NCBI GenBank assembly: GCA_964572855.1 | Contig: CAZNGF010000006.1 | Span: forward strand, 5,984-69,983 | Direction: 5' to 3' | DNA length: 64,000 bases | From: CAZNGF01 sp964572855 | GTDB taxonomy: Bacteria > Bipolaricaulota > Bipolaricaulia > RBG-16-55-9 > JAJCYT01 | In this document: positions 1-8,205 of the stretch, piece after piece | Layout of the letters: each line of letters starts with the position of its first letter | Numbering within the stretch: position 1 is the first letter of the stretch | The notes under the pieces: generated by a model | What the model saw: the letters and a program-made list of their open reading frames with translations, nothing else | Told to the model about the DNA's origin: nothing | Database searches by the model: none | Program-made: the position numbers and the translations under genes

Positions 1-1
1 G

Positions 2-1990
2 CGGCGCGAATCGGCGCTCAACAAGCTCGGGATCGCGACGATCGAGGACCTGCTGGTGTATTTCCCGCGCCGCATTTCCGACCGCAGCGTCGTCAAAAGA
101 ATCGCCCAGCTCAAGGCGGGGGAGCGGGCCACCGTGCGCGGCACGGTGCGCGCCGTGGACGCGGTCAAGACGCGCGGCAAGCTCGAGCTGACCAAGGTCG
201 CGCTGCAGGACGGCGGCGCCGTCATGTACGCGGTCTGGTTTAACCAGCCCTGGCTCAAGGGCCAGATCAAGCCGGGGCAACCAATCGCGCTCTACGGCGA
301 GGCGACGCGCGACTACGGCCAGGTCCAGATGAACAACCCCATTTGGGAGCCCGCCGACCAGACGCTGTTTACGGGCCGGCTCGTGCCCGTCTACCCGGCC
401 ACCAAGGGCATCAACCAGGCCGCGCTCATCCGCCTCATCCGCGACAACGCCGCCCGCTACCGCGACGAGATCACGGAGATCCTGCCCGCAGACGTGCGCG
501 AGCGCGCGGGGCTCGTGCCGCGCGCCGAGGCGATCCACCACGTCCACTTTCCGCCCTCCGAAGCCGAGTTCGAACGCGCCCGCGCGGCGCTGGCCTTCGA
601 GGAGCTGTTCTTGTTCCAGCTCGGCGTCGCGCTGCACAAGTCGGCGACCGAGGCGCGCCCGGGCCGCGCGCTGGCCGTGGACGAGTCGGCGCTGGACGAC
701 TTCACCGCCGCGCTCCCCTTCAAGCTCACGGGCGCCCAGCGCCACGCGATTGCGGAAATCCGGGCCGACATGGCCGCCCCGCACCCCATGAACCGCCTGC
801 TCCAGGGCGACGTGGGCGCGGGCAAGACGGCCGTGGCCGCCGCGGCCTGTTTCGTGGCGATCCGGGCGGGGGCCCAGGCGGTCATGATGGCCCCGACGGA
901 GATCCTGGCCCAGCAGCACGGGGTCGGCTTGACGGCGCTGCTGGAGCCGCTGGGCGTGCGCTGCGGATTGCTGATCGGGAGCATGAAGGAGGGCGAAAAG
1001 ACCGAGGTGCGCCGGCTGGCCGCGCTGGGCGAGCTCGATTTGCTCATCGGGACGCACGCGCTGCTGGAGGACGAGGTCGCCTTTAATGATCTCGGCTTGG
1101 CCGTCATCGACGAGCAGCACCGCTTCGGCGTGATCCAGCGCGCCAAGCTCGAGGGCAAGGGCGCGGGCGTCGACGTGCTGGTGATGAGCGCGACCCCGAT
1201 CCCGCGCACGGTCACGCTCACGCTCTATGGCCAGTTCGACGTCTCGATCCTGGACCAGCTCCCGTTCGAAAAGCGCATCAAGACCTACTGGATCGACGAG
1301 GGCAAACGCGAGGAGGTCTACGGGCTGGTGGCCGACAAGGTGCGCGCCGGCGTGCAGGCCTACGTGGTCTACCCGCTGGTCGAGGAGTCGGAGACTTCCG
1401 ACCTGCGCGCCGCCACCCAGATGAAGGAGGAACTGGCCGGCACGCACTTCCGCGACTTTTCCGTGGGTCTGCTGCACGGGCGCATGAAGGAGGCCGAAAA
1501 GCGCGCGGTTATGGACGCGCTGCGCGCCAAGCAGATCCAGGTGCTGGTGAGCACGACCGTGGTCGAGGTCGGCATCGACGTGCCGGACGCCTCGGTGATG
1601 GTGATCGAGCACGCCGAGCGCTTCGGCCTGAGCCAGCTGCACCAGCTGCGGGGCCGCATCGGCCGGGCGGGCCAGGAGTCGGTCTGCTTCGCGATCGCCA
1701 CCCCCAAAAGCGACGAGGGCCGCGCCCGGCTGCGCGTGTTCCAGGAGCACCTGGACGGCTTCAAAATCGCCGAGGCCGATCTGGAGATCCGCGGCCCCGG
1801 CGAGCTGCTGGGCCTGGCCCAGCACGGCCTGGACACGACCTTCCGCGCCGCCGACCTGATCCGCGACCTCAAGCTCATGCAGCGCGCGCGCTCCGAGGCC
1901 GCGCTCCACCTCAAGCAAAACCCCGACACGCCGCTGATCGAGGCGTTCAAGCACCGCTTCGGCGACCAGTTCGAGTGGGCGCGCTTCTGA
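2..1990 (+). CDS. recG: ATP-dependent DNA helicase RecG (5' end outside window)
   Basis: Superfamily 2 helicase that remodels stalled replication forks and Holliday junctions in recombinational repair. The frame is already open at base 2 (residues RRESALNKLG), so the true start and part of the wedge region lie outside the window; 662 codons are visible. Seen directly: an OB-fold wedge region in the first ~130 visible residues, Walker A GDVGAGKT at 806-829, the DEQH box in VIDEQHRFG, motif SATPIPRT, and the C-terminal QLRGRIGRAG motif. The C-terminus is complete. No downstream partner gene follows; base composition drops sharply to AT-rich just after the stop codon. Family assignment is firm. 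Confidence 0.97.
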   Translation, partial: RRESALNKLGIATIEDLLVYFPRRISDRSVVKRIAQLKAGERATVRGTVRAVDAVKTRGKLELTKVALQDGGAVMYAVWFNQPWLKGQIKPGQPIALYGEATRDYGQVQMNNPIWEPADQTLFTGRLVPVYPATKGINQAALIRLIRDNAARYRDEITEILPADVRERAGLVPRAEAIHHVHFPPSEAEFERARAALAFEELFLFQLGVALHKSATEARPGRALAVDESALDDFTAALPFKLTGAQRHAIAEIRADMAAPHPMNRLLQGDVGAGKTAVAAAACFVAIRAGAQAVMMAPTEILAQQHGVGLTALLEPLGVRCGLLIGSMKEGEKTEVRRLAALGELDLLIGTHALLEDEVAFNDLGLAVIDEQHRFGVIQRAKLEGKGAGVDVLVMSATPIPRTVTLTLYGQFDVSILDQLPFEKRIKTYWIDEGKREEVYGLVADKVRAGVQAYVVYPLVEESETSDLRAATQMKEELAGTHFRDFSVGLLHGRMKEAEKRAVMDALRAKQIQVLVSTTVVEVGIDVPDASVMVIEHAERFGLSQLHQLRGRIGRAGQESVCFAIATPKSDEGRARLRVFQEHLDGFKIAEADLEIRGPGELLGLAQHGLDTTFRAADLIRDLKLMQRARSEAALHLKQNPDTPLIEAFKHRFGDQFEWARF

Positions 1991-2081
1991 AATCACGAAC
2001 GCTTGTTTTGTAGCAACGGTATTGCGTGTCAAGTGTTGGCGAGCTGAGGTTGCCAAGGAGTTCCATGTCGGAGCATGGCAT

Positions 2082-2387
2082 TCAGGATGACCAGCAGTTT
2101 GCGCATACAAGCCACCAGCGCCACCTTGGGCGCTTTGCCTCTGGCACGCAAGGGAAACGTCCTTCAAACTCAATGGCCAAGCGATTGAGCGCTTGCTTCC
2201 AGTGCACGATGGGCCGAGTCCACTTCTGGGACGTCTGCTGAATCGCCAAATACACCACCTTGAGCGCCGAGGCGTCGTGCGGGAAAATCTTGTGATGGCG
2301 AATCACTTTGCGGATCACGCTGTTGGGAAAGGAAGCCCGCACCACGTCCCAGTAAGCCCAAAAACTCCCTTCTTCGCGTTTCCTTAC
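2082..2387 (-). pseudogene. IS256-family transposase, 3' remnant
   Basis: Only the C-terminal tail of a mutator-type (IS256) transposase remains. The stretch SFPNSVIRKVIRHHKIFPHD followed by a segment containing KVVYLAIQQTSQKWT and WKQALNRLAIEFEGRF matches the usual end of these proteins (R-K-V-I-x-N/H-x-FP, then L-L-Y-L-A and W-x-x-A-L-N-x-F). Recognisable homology covers roughly 2133-2330. Upstream the frame runs into a stop at 2388-2390 without a start codon, and the DDE catalytic domain is absent. It cannot encode an active transposase. It marks the left part of an AT-rich scar between recG and 3.3 kb. Assignment is by motif recall, not alignment. Confidence 0.72.
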
Positions 2388-2402
2388 TCATCAATACCTC
2401 CT

Positions 2403-2987
2403 TTAGAATCCGTATACGAAGATAGGGAACATTCCAGATGAAAACAGCGAACCAAATGAACTTGGATACAGTAAATTCACCGCTATTGACACCCATGCAG
2501 GAGCATTTAGGGTCTGTAAATCGTGCGCAAACCCATTTGACTCGCTCAGCATTAACCCTCCTGCATTACCAATCCAGGCAAACATCGCAGTCCCTAATGC
2601 AGGAACCGCCAAATCTCTAGCGACTAACGTCTTATCGATGCTCAGGGTGTGAAGAACGACAGCTAGTGTAGTTGCTATTGTAGAGCAGAAGGCATACTTG
2701 TTTTTGAATGCTTTTAACTCTGTCGAGAATGGGGATTCATGCCAAAGATTTGGGTTCTCAAGCAGTTTTTCCCACGTGGAGATTTCCGGGTTCGTGGAAG
2801 GCACAGTTGCACATGCAAGGCCGCCGAATATGCTGCTTAAGATACCCCATTCGATGCGCTCTGTGAAAGCTTGGAGAGTTCTTGGGTCGGTAGATACCTC
2901 GGACTCTGCCTTCACTAACGCGTAGTTTACAGTTAAGATTAGTAACAAGCAGATCCCGACAATTTTGCAAATCCCTTTGCTCCTCAA
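2403..2987 (-). CDS. exported or membrane orphan protein
   Basis: 194 residues. I do not recognise a family. A TTG start is favoured because AAGGAG lies about 8 bases upstream, and it gives a clean signal peptide or membrane anchor (basic RSKGICK, then a hydrophobic run ending near residue 27). The rest has several moderately hydrophobic helices (about 110-130, 130-150 and 165-185) and could be a small multi-span membrane protein. It follows the 76-residue gene at 3015-3245 by 27 bases on the same strand, so the two are probably cotranscribed. Its AT-rich codon use is unlike the surrounding genome, which suggests recent acquisition. Confidence 0.6.
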   Translation of the reverse strand: MRSKGICKIVGICLLLILTVNYALVKAESEVSTDPRTLQAFTERIEWGILSSIFGGLACATVPSTNPEISTWEKLLENPNLWHESPFSTELKAFKNKYAFCSTIATTLAVVLHTLSIDKTLVARDLAVPALGTAMFAWIGNAGGLMLSESNGFAHDLQTLNAPAWVSIAVNLLYPSSFGSLFSSGMFPIFVYGF

Positions 2988-3014
2988 GCCATTCTCCTTC
3001 TGCCAGTTCGAGAA

Positions 3015-3245
3015 TTAGCAGGTGACGATTGCAGCACCGCAACTTGCAGCACTTACCCAAAAATAGAGTGCGTTTCCTGAGTATTGTGTGAATGTAGCTC
3101 CCATAATCATCATCCCTAAGCAATAAAAAGCTGCTGCTTTACAACCTTCTAGGCCTTCTTCCTCTTCAGAACCCATAAACGCGTTCTTAACCAAAGTTTC
3201 ATTCTTGAACAGCCTCTCCTGCTCCTCCCGGCTCAACTGGACCAC
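3015..3245 (-). CDS. small membrane protein whose N-terminus looks derived from an IS630 transposase
   Basis: 76 residues if the GTG at 3245 is used. The C-terminal half is hydrophobic (CKAAAFYCLGMMIMG and a second span ending AASCGAAIVTC), consistent with two membrane helices. The N-terminus VQLSREEQERL continues upstream in frame to read IPKKKYVVQLSREEQ, which resembles the start of IS630-family transposases (M-P-K-K-K-Y-x-V-x-L-x-x-E-E). The expected initiator is ATA (3261-3263) after a GGAGG-like ribosome site, as if ATG had mutated. After residue ~14 the similarity stops. The gene is probably a hybrid formed by deletion or insertion. Its real start is uncertain and no function can be given. 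Confidence 0.45.
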   Translation of the reverse strand: MVQLSREEQERLFKNETLVKNAFMGSEEEEGLEGCKAAAFYCLGMMIMGATFTQYSGNALYFWVSAASCGAAIVTC

Positions 3246-3329
3246 GTACTTCTTCTTGGGTATTTCTCCTCCCTGGTTTGGTGGCTCTCTAGAGAGCTTA
3301 TCCCCTTTTATCTCCGTGGTCCAGTACTA
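3209..3329 (-). mobile_element. IS630-type element end: terminal repeat plus transposase N-terminus
   Basis: Reading the minus strand from 3329: TA, then GTACTGGACCACGG, about 50 bases of leader with a GGAGG box, then codons for PKKKYVVQLSREEQERL. The terminal sequence matches the ends of the two MITE-like copies at 49324-49471 and 63727-63886 at GTAC..G.CCAC, and the copy near 49470 shares GTGGTCC.GTACTAG with 3316-3330 except one base. TA next to the end is the IS630/mariner target site. Together this supports a truncated IS630 insertion whose transposase body is lost. Family call is by motif; the repeat match is seen directly. Confidence 0.6.
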
Positions 3330-3766
3330 GACTCTCAGCTCCAGATCCATCTCAATTGAGGCCGTTGTTGTAGAAGGACGATTGCTACGTTCTGTACGCG
3401 CAGGTTGTTATTCAGAAGGGAACCACGGGAAGGATTACGGTTACACTCCGATGACCTACCTGAATCAGACCGCGCTTTTGGGGCACGCCGAACTCTCGCA
3501 CGACCGTTCCCCGCTGATCCCGGCCATGTTGGCCAGATCCTGCGCGGGCATGGGATCGCGACCTCGTCATCGTTGGCCGAGCACACCTCGGATAGCTCCA
3601 CAAAGCCAGTATAAGGCGCTGTCGTGCGTCGCAAGAGGTTAGCATGCCGACCCGTTGTTGCAGCTCCTGGATAAATGCGGAGTGGTGTTGCAGTTGGAAC
3701 CGCCATCGGTCGGCTGCCTGAGCGAGCCAATCCCGTTAATCCGGCAACGAGACGAAGGGAGGAACT
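3330..3766. other. gene-free stretch, no recognised feature
   Basis: About 440 bases between the IS630 end and the next start codon. Short open frames exist on both strands, but none has a ribosome site plus a recognisable product. The GC content rises gradually back to the genome norm around 3450. It may be eroded coding sequence from the mobile scar; I see no RNA gene, terminator or repeat array in it. Confidence 0.5.
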
Positions 3767-4183
3767 ATGCACAAAACCTTCTTGGCCGTCACCGTCACGA
3801 CGTTGGCCCTGCTGCTTGGCTTGAGCGCGCTGTGCTTTGCCCAGCCCGGCCGCCGTGCGCCGGATGCCGACCAGTTGAAGAGCCAGATGCTGATCGCGTT
3901 CAACCGCGCCGAGCTGAGCCTGTAACAACTGCAATCGCTGCAGGCCATGACCGAGACGCCCATCGCCGCGCGCGACGCGGTGACGGCGGCCCACAATGCG
4001 CTACAGGAGTTCCTTGTGAACTGGACGGGCACCGCAGAGGAATTCGAGACGGCCTTCGAGGCCGAGCGCGCCAAAGTCCAGGAAACCATCGACGCGCTGC
4101 ACGACCTGCAGGTACAGAACGCCGAGGCTGTGAAGGACATGCTCAGCGGTACCAAGCGCTTGCGTTCGCCCTGCGCCCCTACC
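3767..4183 (+). pseudogene. exported helical protein broken by an in-frame stop
   Basis: A good ribosome site (GGGAGG, 3758-3763) precedes ATG at 3767, giving a clear signal peptide (MHKTFLAVTVTTLALLLGLS, cleavage near CFAQP) and a mature start. The frame then hits TAA at 3923-3925 after 52 codons. Beyond that stop the same frame continues as convincing protein: QLQSLQAMTETPIAARDAV and about 70 more residues of charged, helical sequence. A single C-to-T change (CAA to TAA) would explain the break. Near 4160 the frame runs into a GCGCCCCTAC repeat-like sequence and then antisense of the next gene, so the 3' end is lost too. Family unknown. Confidence 0.65.
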
Positions 4184-4212
4184 ACGGGATCGCCATGGTT
4201 CTTCCCGAGCCC

Positions 4213-6669
4213 CTACTCCTGTCCCAGCCGCTTGTTGCCGCGCGACGGGGCGGGCGTTGGGACCAGCGGGTTGAGGAAGCGCTCGGCCAGCACGTTGACC
4301 AGCGCTTCGGTGAGCTCGGGGCTGCTGCGGGGGTTGGTGGCGGCCAGCGTGTACTGGCTCAGCAGGTTGAACAGCGCGGGCTCGCTGAGCGCCGAGGCGC
4401 TCAGGAGCCGCTCCAGCGCGTTCGCCGCGGCGCGGCGTACGACCGCGCTTTGGTCCTGGCCGGCGTGCGCGAACAGCTCGTGCTCCAGCGTGCCGTCGTG
4501 GAGCCAGCGCTCGCTCAAAAGCGTCCCGGCGGCCGCGCGCAGCGGCTCGGCGCCGTCCCCGCGCGCGATCTCTAACAAAACATCGGTGGGCGTTGGCTCG
4601 GCCTCCCAGCGCAGCCGCACGCGCGCGGCCAGCAGCGTCTGGAGCGCCTCGGAACGGGCCTCCACGCTGAACGAATCCAGCGTTACCCCTGCCCCGTCGG
4701 CCAGCGCGCGCAACCGGCCGTTGGGCTGTTGGGTGCGGTCGAGCCAGGCGTCGGCCGCCGCGCGGCGCAGGGCGCCCGTTTCGCCTTCCACGGTCAGCTC
4801 GAGCAATGCGTCATCGCTGCGCTCGGAGGCCCGCAGCGCTTCACCCAGCGCCGGGACGGCCGCGGCGCGCAGCTGGGCCGTCTCCCCCTGGCGGGCCAGC
4901 GCCTCCAGCGCGTCCAACGCGATCTCGCCGGCGGCCTGGGCCTCGGACAGGCGCCGGGCCAGCTCGGTCGAGGCCGCCTGGCGCACCTGTATGGTTTTGC
5001 CTTCGGCGGCCAGCGCGCGCAGCTCGTCGTCGGTCGTGTTGGGCGCGCCGATCACCGCGATCTCGAGCTGGCTCAGCTCGCCCTTGGCGCTCGTGCTCAG
5101 GTCGCGCAAGTCGCTTGCGTCCGCAGCGCGGATGGCGTCGGGGAAGTTGGCCAAAGTGGCCTTGACGTTGCGCAGCCGCTGCGGCGCGCTCAGGTCGCCG
5201 GCGGCGTCGGCCGTGGTGTTGATGAGCGCGGTGTGGCGGTCGATGAGCGCCCGCACGCGCTCAAGCGTCCCGAACGCCTCCTCCGTTTGCCCGCGCCGGC
5301 CCTGGATCACGAGCCGGTCCAACCCGTCCTTGAGCTCGCCCAGCACCTCCAGCGCGGCGTCGCGCTGCGCGCCCAGAAATTTGACCAGCGCCCGCCCGGC
5401 CGCGTCGCGGAACTCGGGGGTGAGCGCGCCGTCGCCGGCCAGCGCCAGCAGCTCCTCGACCGGGGACTCAAAGCGGTTGACCGCGCCGAACTGGCGGAAC
5501 AACCCGGCCAAAAAGTCGGCCGCGGCCCCCCGCAGCTGCGGGTTGGCCCCGTCCAGGCGCACGCCGCCCACCGTGACCTGCTCGCCGCGCAGGATCCCCT
5601 CCAGCAGCGGCTGATCGGTCAAAAAGATCAGGTTGGGCCGCAGCAGCGTCAGGATCGCCTCGGCGCGCGCGCGGTTGAGCGCGTCGCTCTCCTCCGGCGC
5701 GAGCGCGTCGGCCAGCGCCTGCACGTCGAGCTCGCCCGCGCCCACGGCCTCGACCAGCTTCTGCACCAGCGCGTTCACGGCCGCCCCGCGCAGCTCGGGC
5801 GTGGCACCGTCGGCGGCTTGAGCTTCGAGCGCGGCGCGCGAGCGGCGCGCGCTCAGCAGGCGCTGTCCCAGCGCCTCGCCCGCGACCGCCCGCAGCGCGG
5901 GGCTCACTGAGGGATCGCCGGCCAGCGCCTCCAGCGTTTCGATTCCCGTCTCCGCCGCGCGCAGGCTCGGGGCGAGCGCGCCGGCCGCGGCCGCCTGCAG
6001 CTCGGCGTTCTCCCGGCCCACGACCCGTTCGAGCTCGAAGGGTGATCCGCCCGCGACCCCGCGCAGCGTCCCGGTGTCGAGCCCCGCGAGGAAGCCGTCC
6101 AGCCGCAGCACGGCCGCCCCCGCGGCCGCCCGGCGCAGCGCGGGCGTCTCGCCCTCGTTGGCCGTTTCCAGGAGCGTCTCGGTGCTCAAGGGGCCGTTGG
6201 CCCAGACCTGGGCCAGCGCGTCGACCGCCGCCACGCGCAACGCTTCCGTGACCCCGTCGCGCGCCGTGCGCTCGAGCGCGTCGACCGCGGGCGGCTCGGC
6301 CAGCCAGAGCTGGCTCAACAGCGCCCCCGCACGAGTGCGCACGGGCGCGAACTCGCCCTCCCCGGCCAGCGCGATCAGCGCCGCGCGCGTCAGGTCCGCC
6401 GTCACGGTCCGCGCCGCCAGCGCTTGGGCGGCCGCCCCCCGCAACTCGGGGGTGGCGCCCTCGCGGGCGAGCCGTTCCAGCTCGGGTGTGGGCACGTCCG
6501 CGTCGACCCAGAGCGCGGCCAGCGCCTGCGCCGCGGCGCGGCGCACCTCGGGCAGCAGGTCGGTGGTGGCCAGTTGCACGAACCCGTCCAGAGAACGGGC
6601 CAGCGCCCCGCCGCCCAGCAGGGCGAGCAGGGCGAGCGTCAGCAGCGCGCTGCGGAGGTGACGGTTCAT
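4213..6669 (-). CDS. exported HEAT-repeat-like protein
   Basis: 818 residues. It opens with a signal peptide (MNRHLRSALLTLALLALLGG, likely cleaved after ALA). Almost the whole remainder is built from degenerate helical repeats of roughly 30-45 residues with the theme L-x-x-L-A-x-x-G-x-T-P-E-L-R-x-A-A-A-x-A-L, typical of HEAT/armadillo-like solenoids that act as binding scaffolds. A ribosome site CAGGAG sits 6 bases before the ATG. It starts 21 bases after the cofH stop, so it probably shares the cofG-cofH transcript, though no link to deazaflavin synthesis is known. No catalytic motif is visible. Ligand and role are unknown. Confidence 0.85.
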   Translation of the reverse strand: MNRHLRSALLTLALLALLGGGALARSLDGFVQLATTDLLPEVRRAAAQALAALWVDADVPTPELERLAREGATPELRGAAAQALAARTVTADLTRAALIALAGEGEFAPVRTRAGALLSQLWLAEPPAVDALERTARDGVTEALRVAAVDALAQVWANGPLSTETLLETANEGETPALRRAAAGAAVLRLDGFLAGLDTGTLRGVAGGSPFELERVVGRENAELQAAAAGALAPSLRAAETGIETLEALAGDPSVSPALRAVAGEALGQRLLSARRSRAALEAQAADGATPELRGAAVNALVQKLVEAVGAGELDVQALADALAPEESDALNRARAEAILTLLRPNLIFLTDQPLLEGILRGEQVTVGGVRLDGANPQLRGAAADFLAGLFRQFGAVNRFESPVEELLALAGDGALTPEFRDAAGRALVKFLGAQRDAALEVLGELKDGLDRLVIQGRRGQTEEAFGTLERVRALIDRHTALINTTADAAGDLSAPQRLRNVKATLANFPDAIRAADASDLRDLSTSAKGELSQLEIAVIGAPNTTDDELRALAAEGKTIQVRQAASTELARRLSEAQAAGEIALDALEALARQGETAQLRAAAVPALGEALRASERSDDALLELTVEGETGALRRAAADAWLDRTQQPNGRLRALADGAGVTLDSFSVEARSEALQTLLAARVRLRWEAEPTPTDVLLEIARGDGAEPLRAAAGTLLSERWLHDGTLEHELFAHAGQDQSAVVRRAAANALERLLSASALSEPALFNLLSQYTLAATNPRSSPELTEALVNVLAERFLNPLVPTPAPSRGNKRLGQE

Positions 6670-6690
6670 AAAGGGCTCCTGTGTGTGAGT

Positions 6691-8076
6691 TTAGTCGGCC
6701 GCGGGCTGCCCTTGACGCGCTCCCTCCGGGGCGAGCAGCGGCGCGCCGGTGGCCAGCGGCCCCAGCGTGGGACCGGGCTCCTGACCCGGCTCGGCTTCGA
6801 CGATGCGGCGGCGGCGGTAGTCGGTCGAGCGCTCGACCGGGACGCGGCCGATGCCCCGAATCATGCGCACGTAGTCGGCAAACGAGCGGAACGTCCCGTG
6901 TGCCCCGCCGGCGCGCTGGGTGATCTCCTCGCTCAAGAGCGTGCCCATCAGATCGTTGCCGCCGCAGTCGAGCAGGTGCAGCGCGCGTTCGTCGCCGTAC
7001 TTCACCCAGCTCACCTGCACGTTTTCGACGTTGTCCAGGTACAGGCGCGCAACCGCGATCATCAGCTCGTCCTCTTCGTCGCTGGACGACCCCGTGACCA
7101 TGCCCATCTGAAACAGCGGCGTATTGGGGTGGACGAACTTGAGCGGGACGAACTCGGTGACGTTGCCGGTGCGGTCCTGCAGCGCGCGGACGACGTCTAA
7201 GTGCATGACGCGGTGCATCTCGTTTTCGACGTGGCCGTACATGAGCGTCGCGGTCATGGGCAGGCCCGCCGCGGCTGCGCCCTCCATCCCTTTGACCCAC
7301 TCAGCCGAGTCGATCTTGCCGGGGCAGATCACGTCCCGGACCTCGTCGACCAGCACCTCGGCGGCCGTGCCCGGCACGCTGTCCAGCCCGGCCTCAGCCA
7401 GCGCCCCGTAGACGCGCGCGTAGGACCAGTCGGTCCCGCGCTTGGCGTGGTAGGCCTCCTCGGGCGTCATCGAGTGCAGGTGGACGCCGGCGACCTTCAT
7501 GGCGCGCAGCTGCGCGACGTAGCTGCCGGGGTCGGCGTCGAACAGGCTCGGCGGCTTGTAGTTGGCTGGGTGCTTTTCGAGGGCCCGCCGGTGGGCCTCG
7601 TCCAGCACGAAGGCCGGGTGCAGGCCGCTCACCGAGCAGATCTCGGAAACCCCCTGGCGCACGCCCCAGGCCGCCAGCCTGTGGGTTTGCTCGACCGTGC
7701 GCGTGAAGCCGTCGTGCGCTTGAGTGGCGGATTTTTCGAACAGGTGGGCCGAGTCCTTGAAGTTGCAGAACAGACAGCCCACGGTGCAGGCCGTGGTCAC
7801 GTTCAGGTTCATGTTGGCCACGAAGGTGACCTCGTCGCCGCAGAGCTCGCGGCGACGTCGATCGGCCAGCGCCAGCACGCGCGCCTTGCGCTCGGGGTCG
7901 ACCCCCGGCCGGTCCGTGCCCGTGGTGAGCAGCTCGACGCCCTGTTCGACGGTCAGCCGCTCCCCGCGCCGGGCGGCTTCGAAGGCTGTCTCGAAGGTCG
8001 TCTCCGTTTGCGGGAGGTGGGCGAAGTCGTATTCCTTGGGGCGCGCGCCGGCGCGCGCCGCGTACAGGTCAGCCAT
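6691..8076 (-). CDS. cofH: FO synthase subunit 2 (radical SAM, CofH)
   Basis: Radical SAM enzyme that joins tyrosine to 5-amino-6-D-ribitylamino-uracil, the first step of deazaflavin (FO) formation; CofG finishes the ring. The 461-residue protein carries the 4Fe-4S cluster motif C97-TVG-C101-LF-C104 in the ACTVGCLFCNF block, plus HSMTPEEAYH and the CofH/MqnC-type C-terminal TIM-barrel. ATG 8076 is chosen over an upstream in-frame ATG because GAGGTG lies 6 bases ahead of it. cofG lies directly upstream on the same strand, separated by 129 bases containing a dispersed repeat. The C-terminal ~40 residues (Pro/Glu/Gly-rich) look unconserved. MqnC/MqnE relatives are the main alternative, but pairing with cofG argues for CofH. 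Confidence 0.9.
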   Translation of the reverse strand: MADLYAARAGARPKEYDFAHLPQTETTFETAFEAARRGERLTVEQGVELLTTGTDRPGVDPERKARVLALADRRRRELCGDEVTFVANMNLNVTTACTVGCLFCNFKDSAHLFEKSATQAHDGFTRTVEQTHRLAAWGVRQGVSEICSVSGLHPAFVLDEAHRRALEKHPANYKPPSLFDADPGSYVAQLRAMKVAGVHLHSMTPEEAYHAKRGTDWSYARVYGALAEAGLDSVPGTAAEVLVDEVRDVICPGKIDSAEWVKGMEGAAAAGLPMTATLMYGHVENEMHRVMHLDVVRALQDRTGNVTEFVPLKFVHPNTPLFQMGMVTGSSSDEEDELMIAVARLYLDNVENVQVSWVKYGDERALHLLDCGGNDLMGTLLSEEITQRAGGAHGTFRSFADYVRMIRGIGRVPVERSTDYRRRRIVEAEPGQEPGPTLGPLATGAPLLAPEGARQGQPAAD

Positions 8077-8138
8077 GGGACACCTCGCTTTGGGGAACTG
8101 CAGAGACACAGAGGGTCGCAGAGGAGGTTCTCCTTATC

Positions 8139-8170
8139 CCGTCATTCTGAGCGAAGCGAAGAAATCCCCT
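8139..8170. repeat. short dispersed repeat between cofG and cofH
   Basis: The spacer contains GTCATTCTGAGCGAAGCGAA followed by GAAATCCCC. This type of sequence (CATTCTGAGCGAAGCGAAG) recurs in spacers of many unrelated bacterial genomes as a short interspersed repeat. Only one copy is evident in this window, so membership in a family rests on general knowledge. Confidence 0.5.
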
Positions 8171-8205
8171 CGCAGGCCCACGCCCGCTGGACCCGAATGC
8201 CGTGA

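Noticed and set aside
5468..7300. Long minus-strand open frame (610 codons) over the HEAT-repeat gene and cofH
   Set aside because: Arg/Ala/Gly-rich shadow of GC-rich coding; it overlaps two well-supported genes in another frame.
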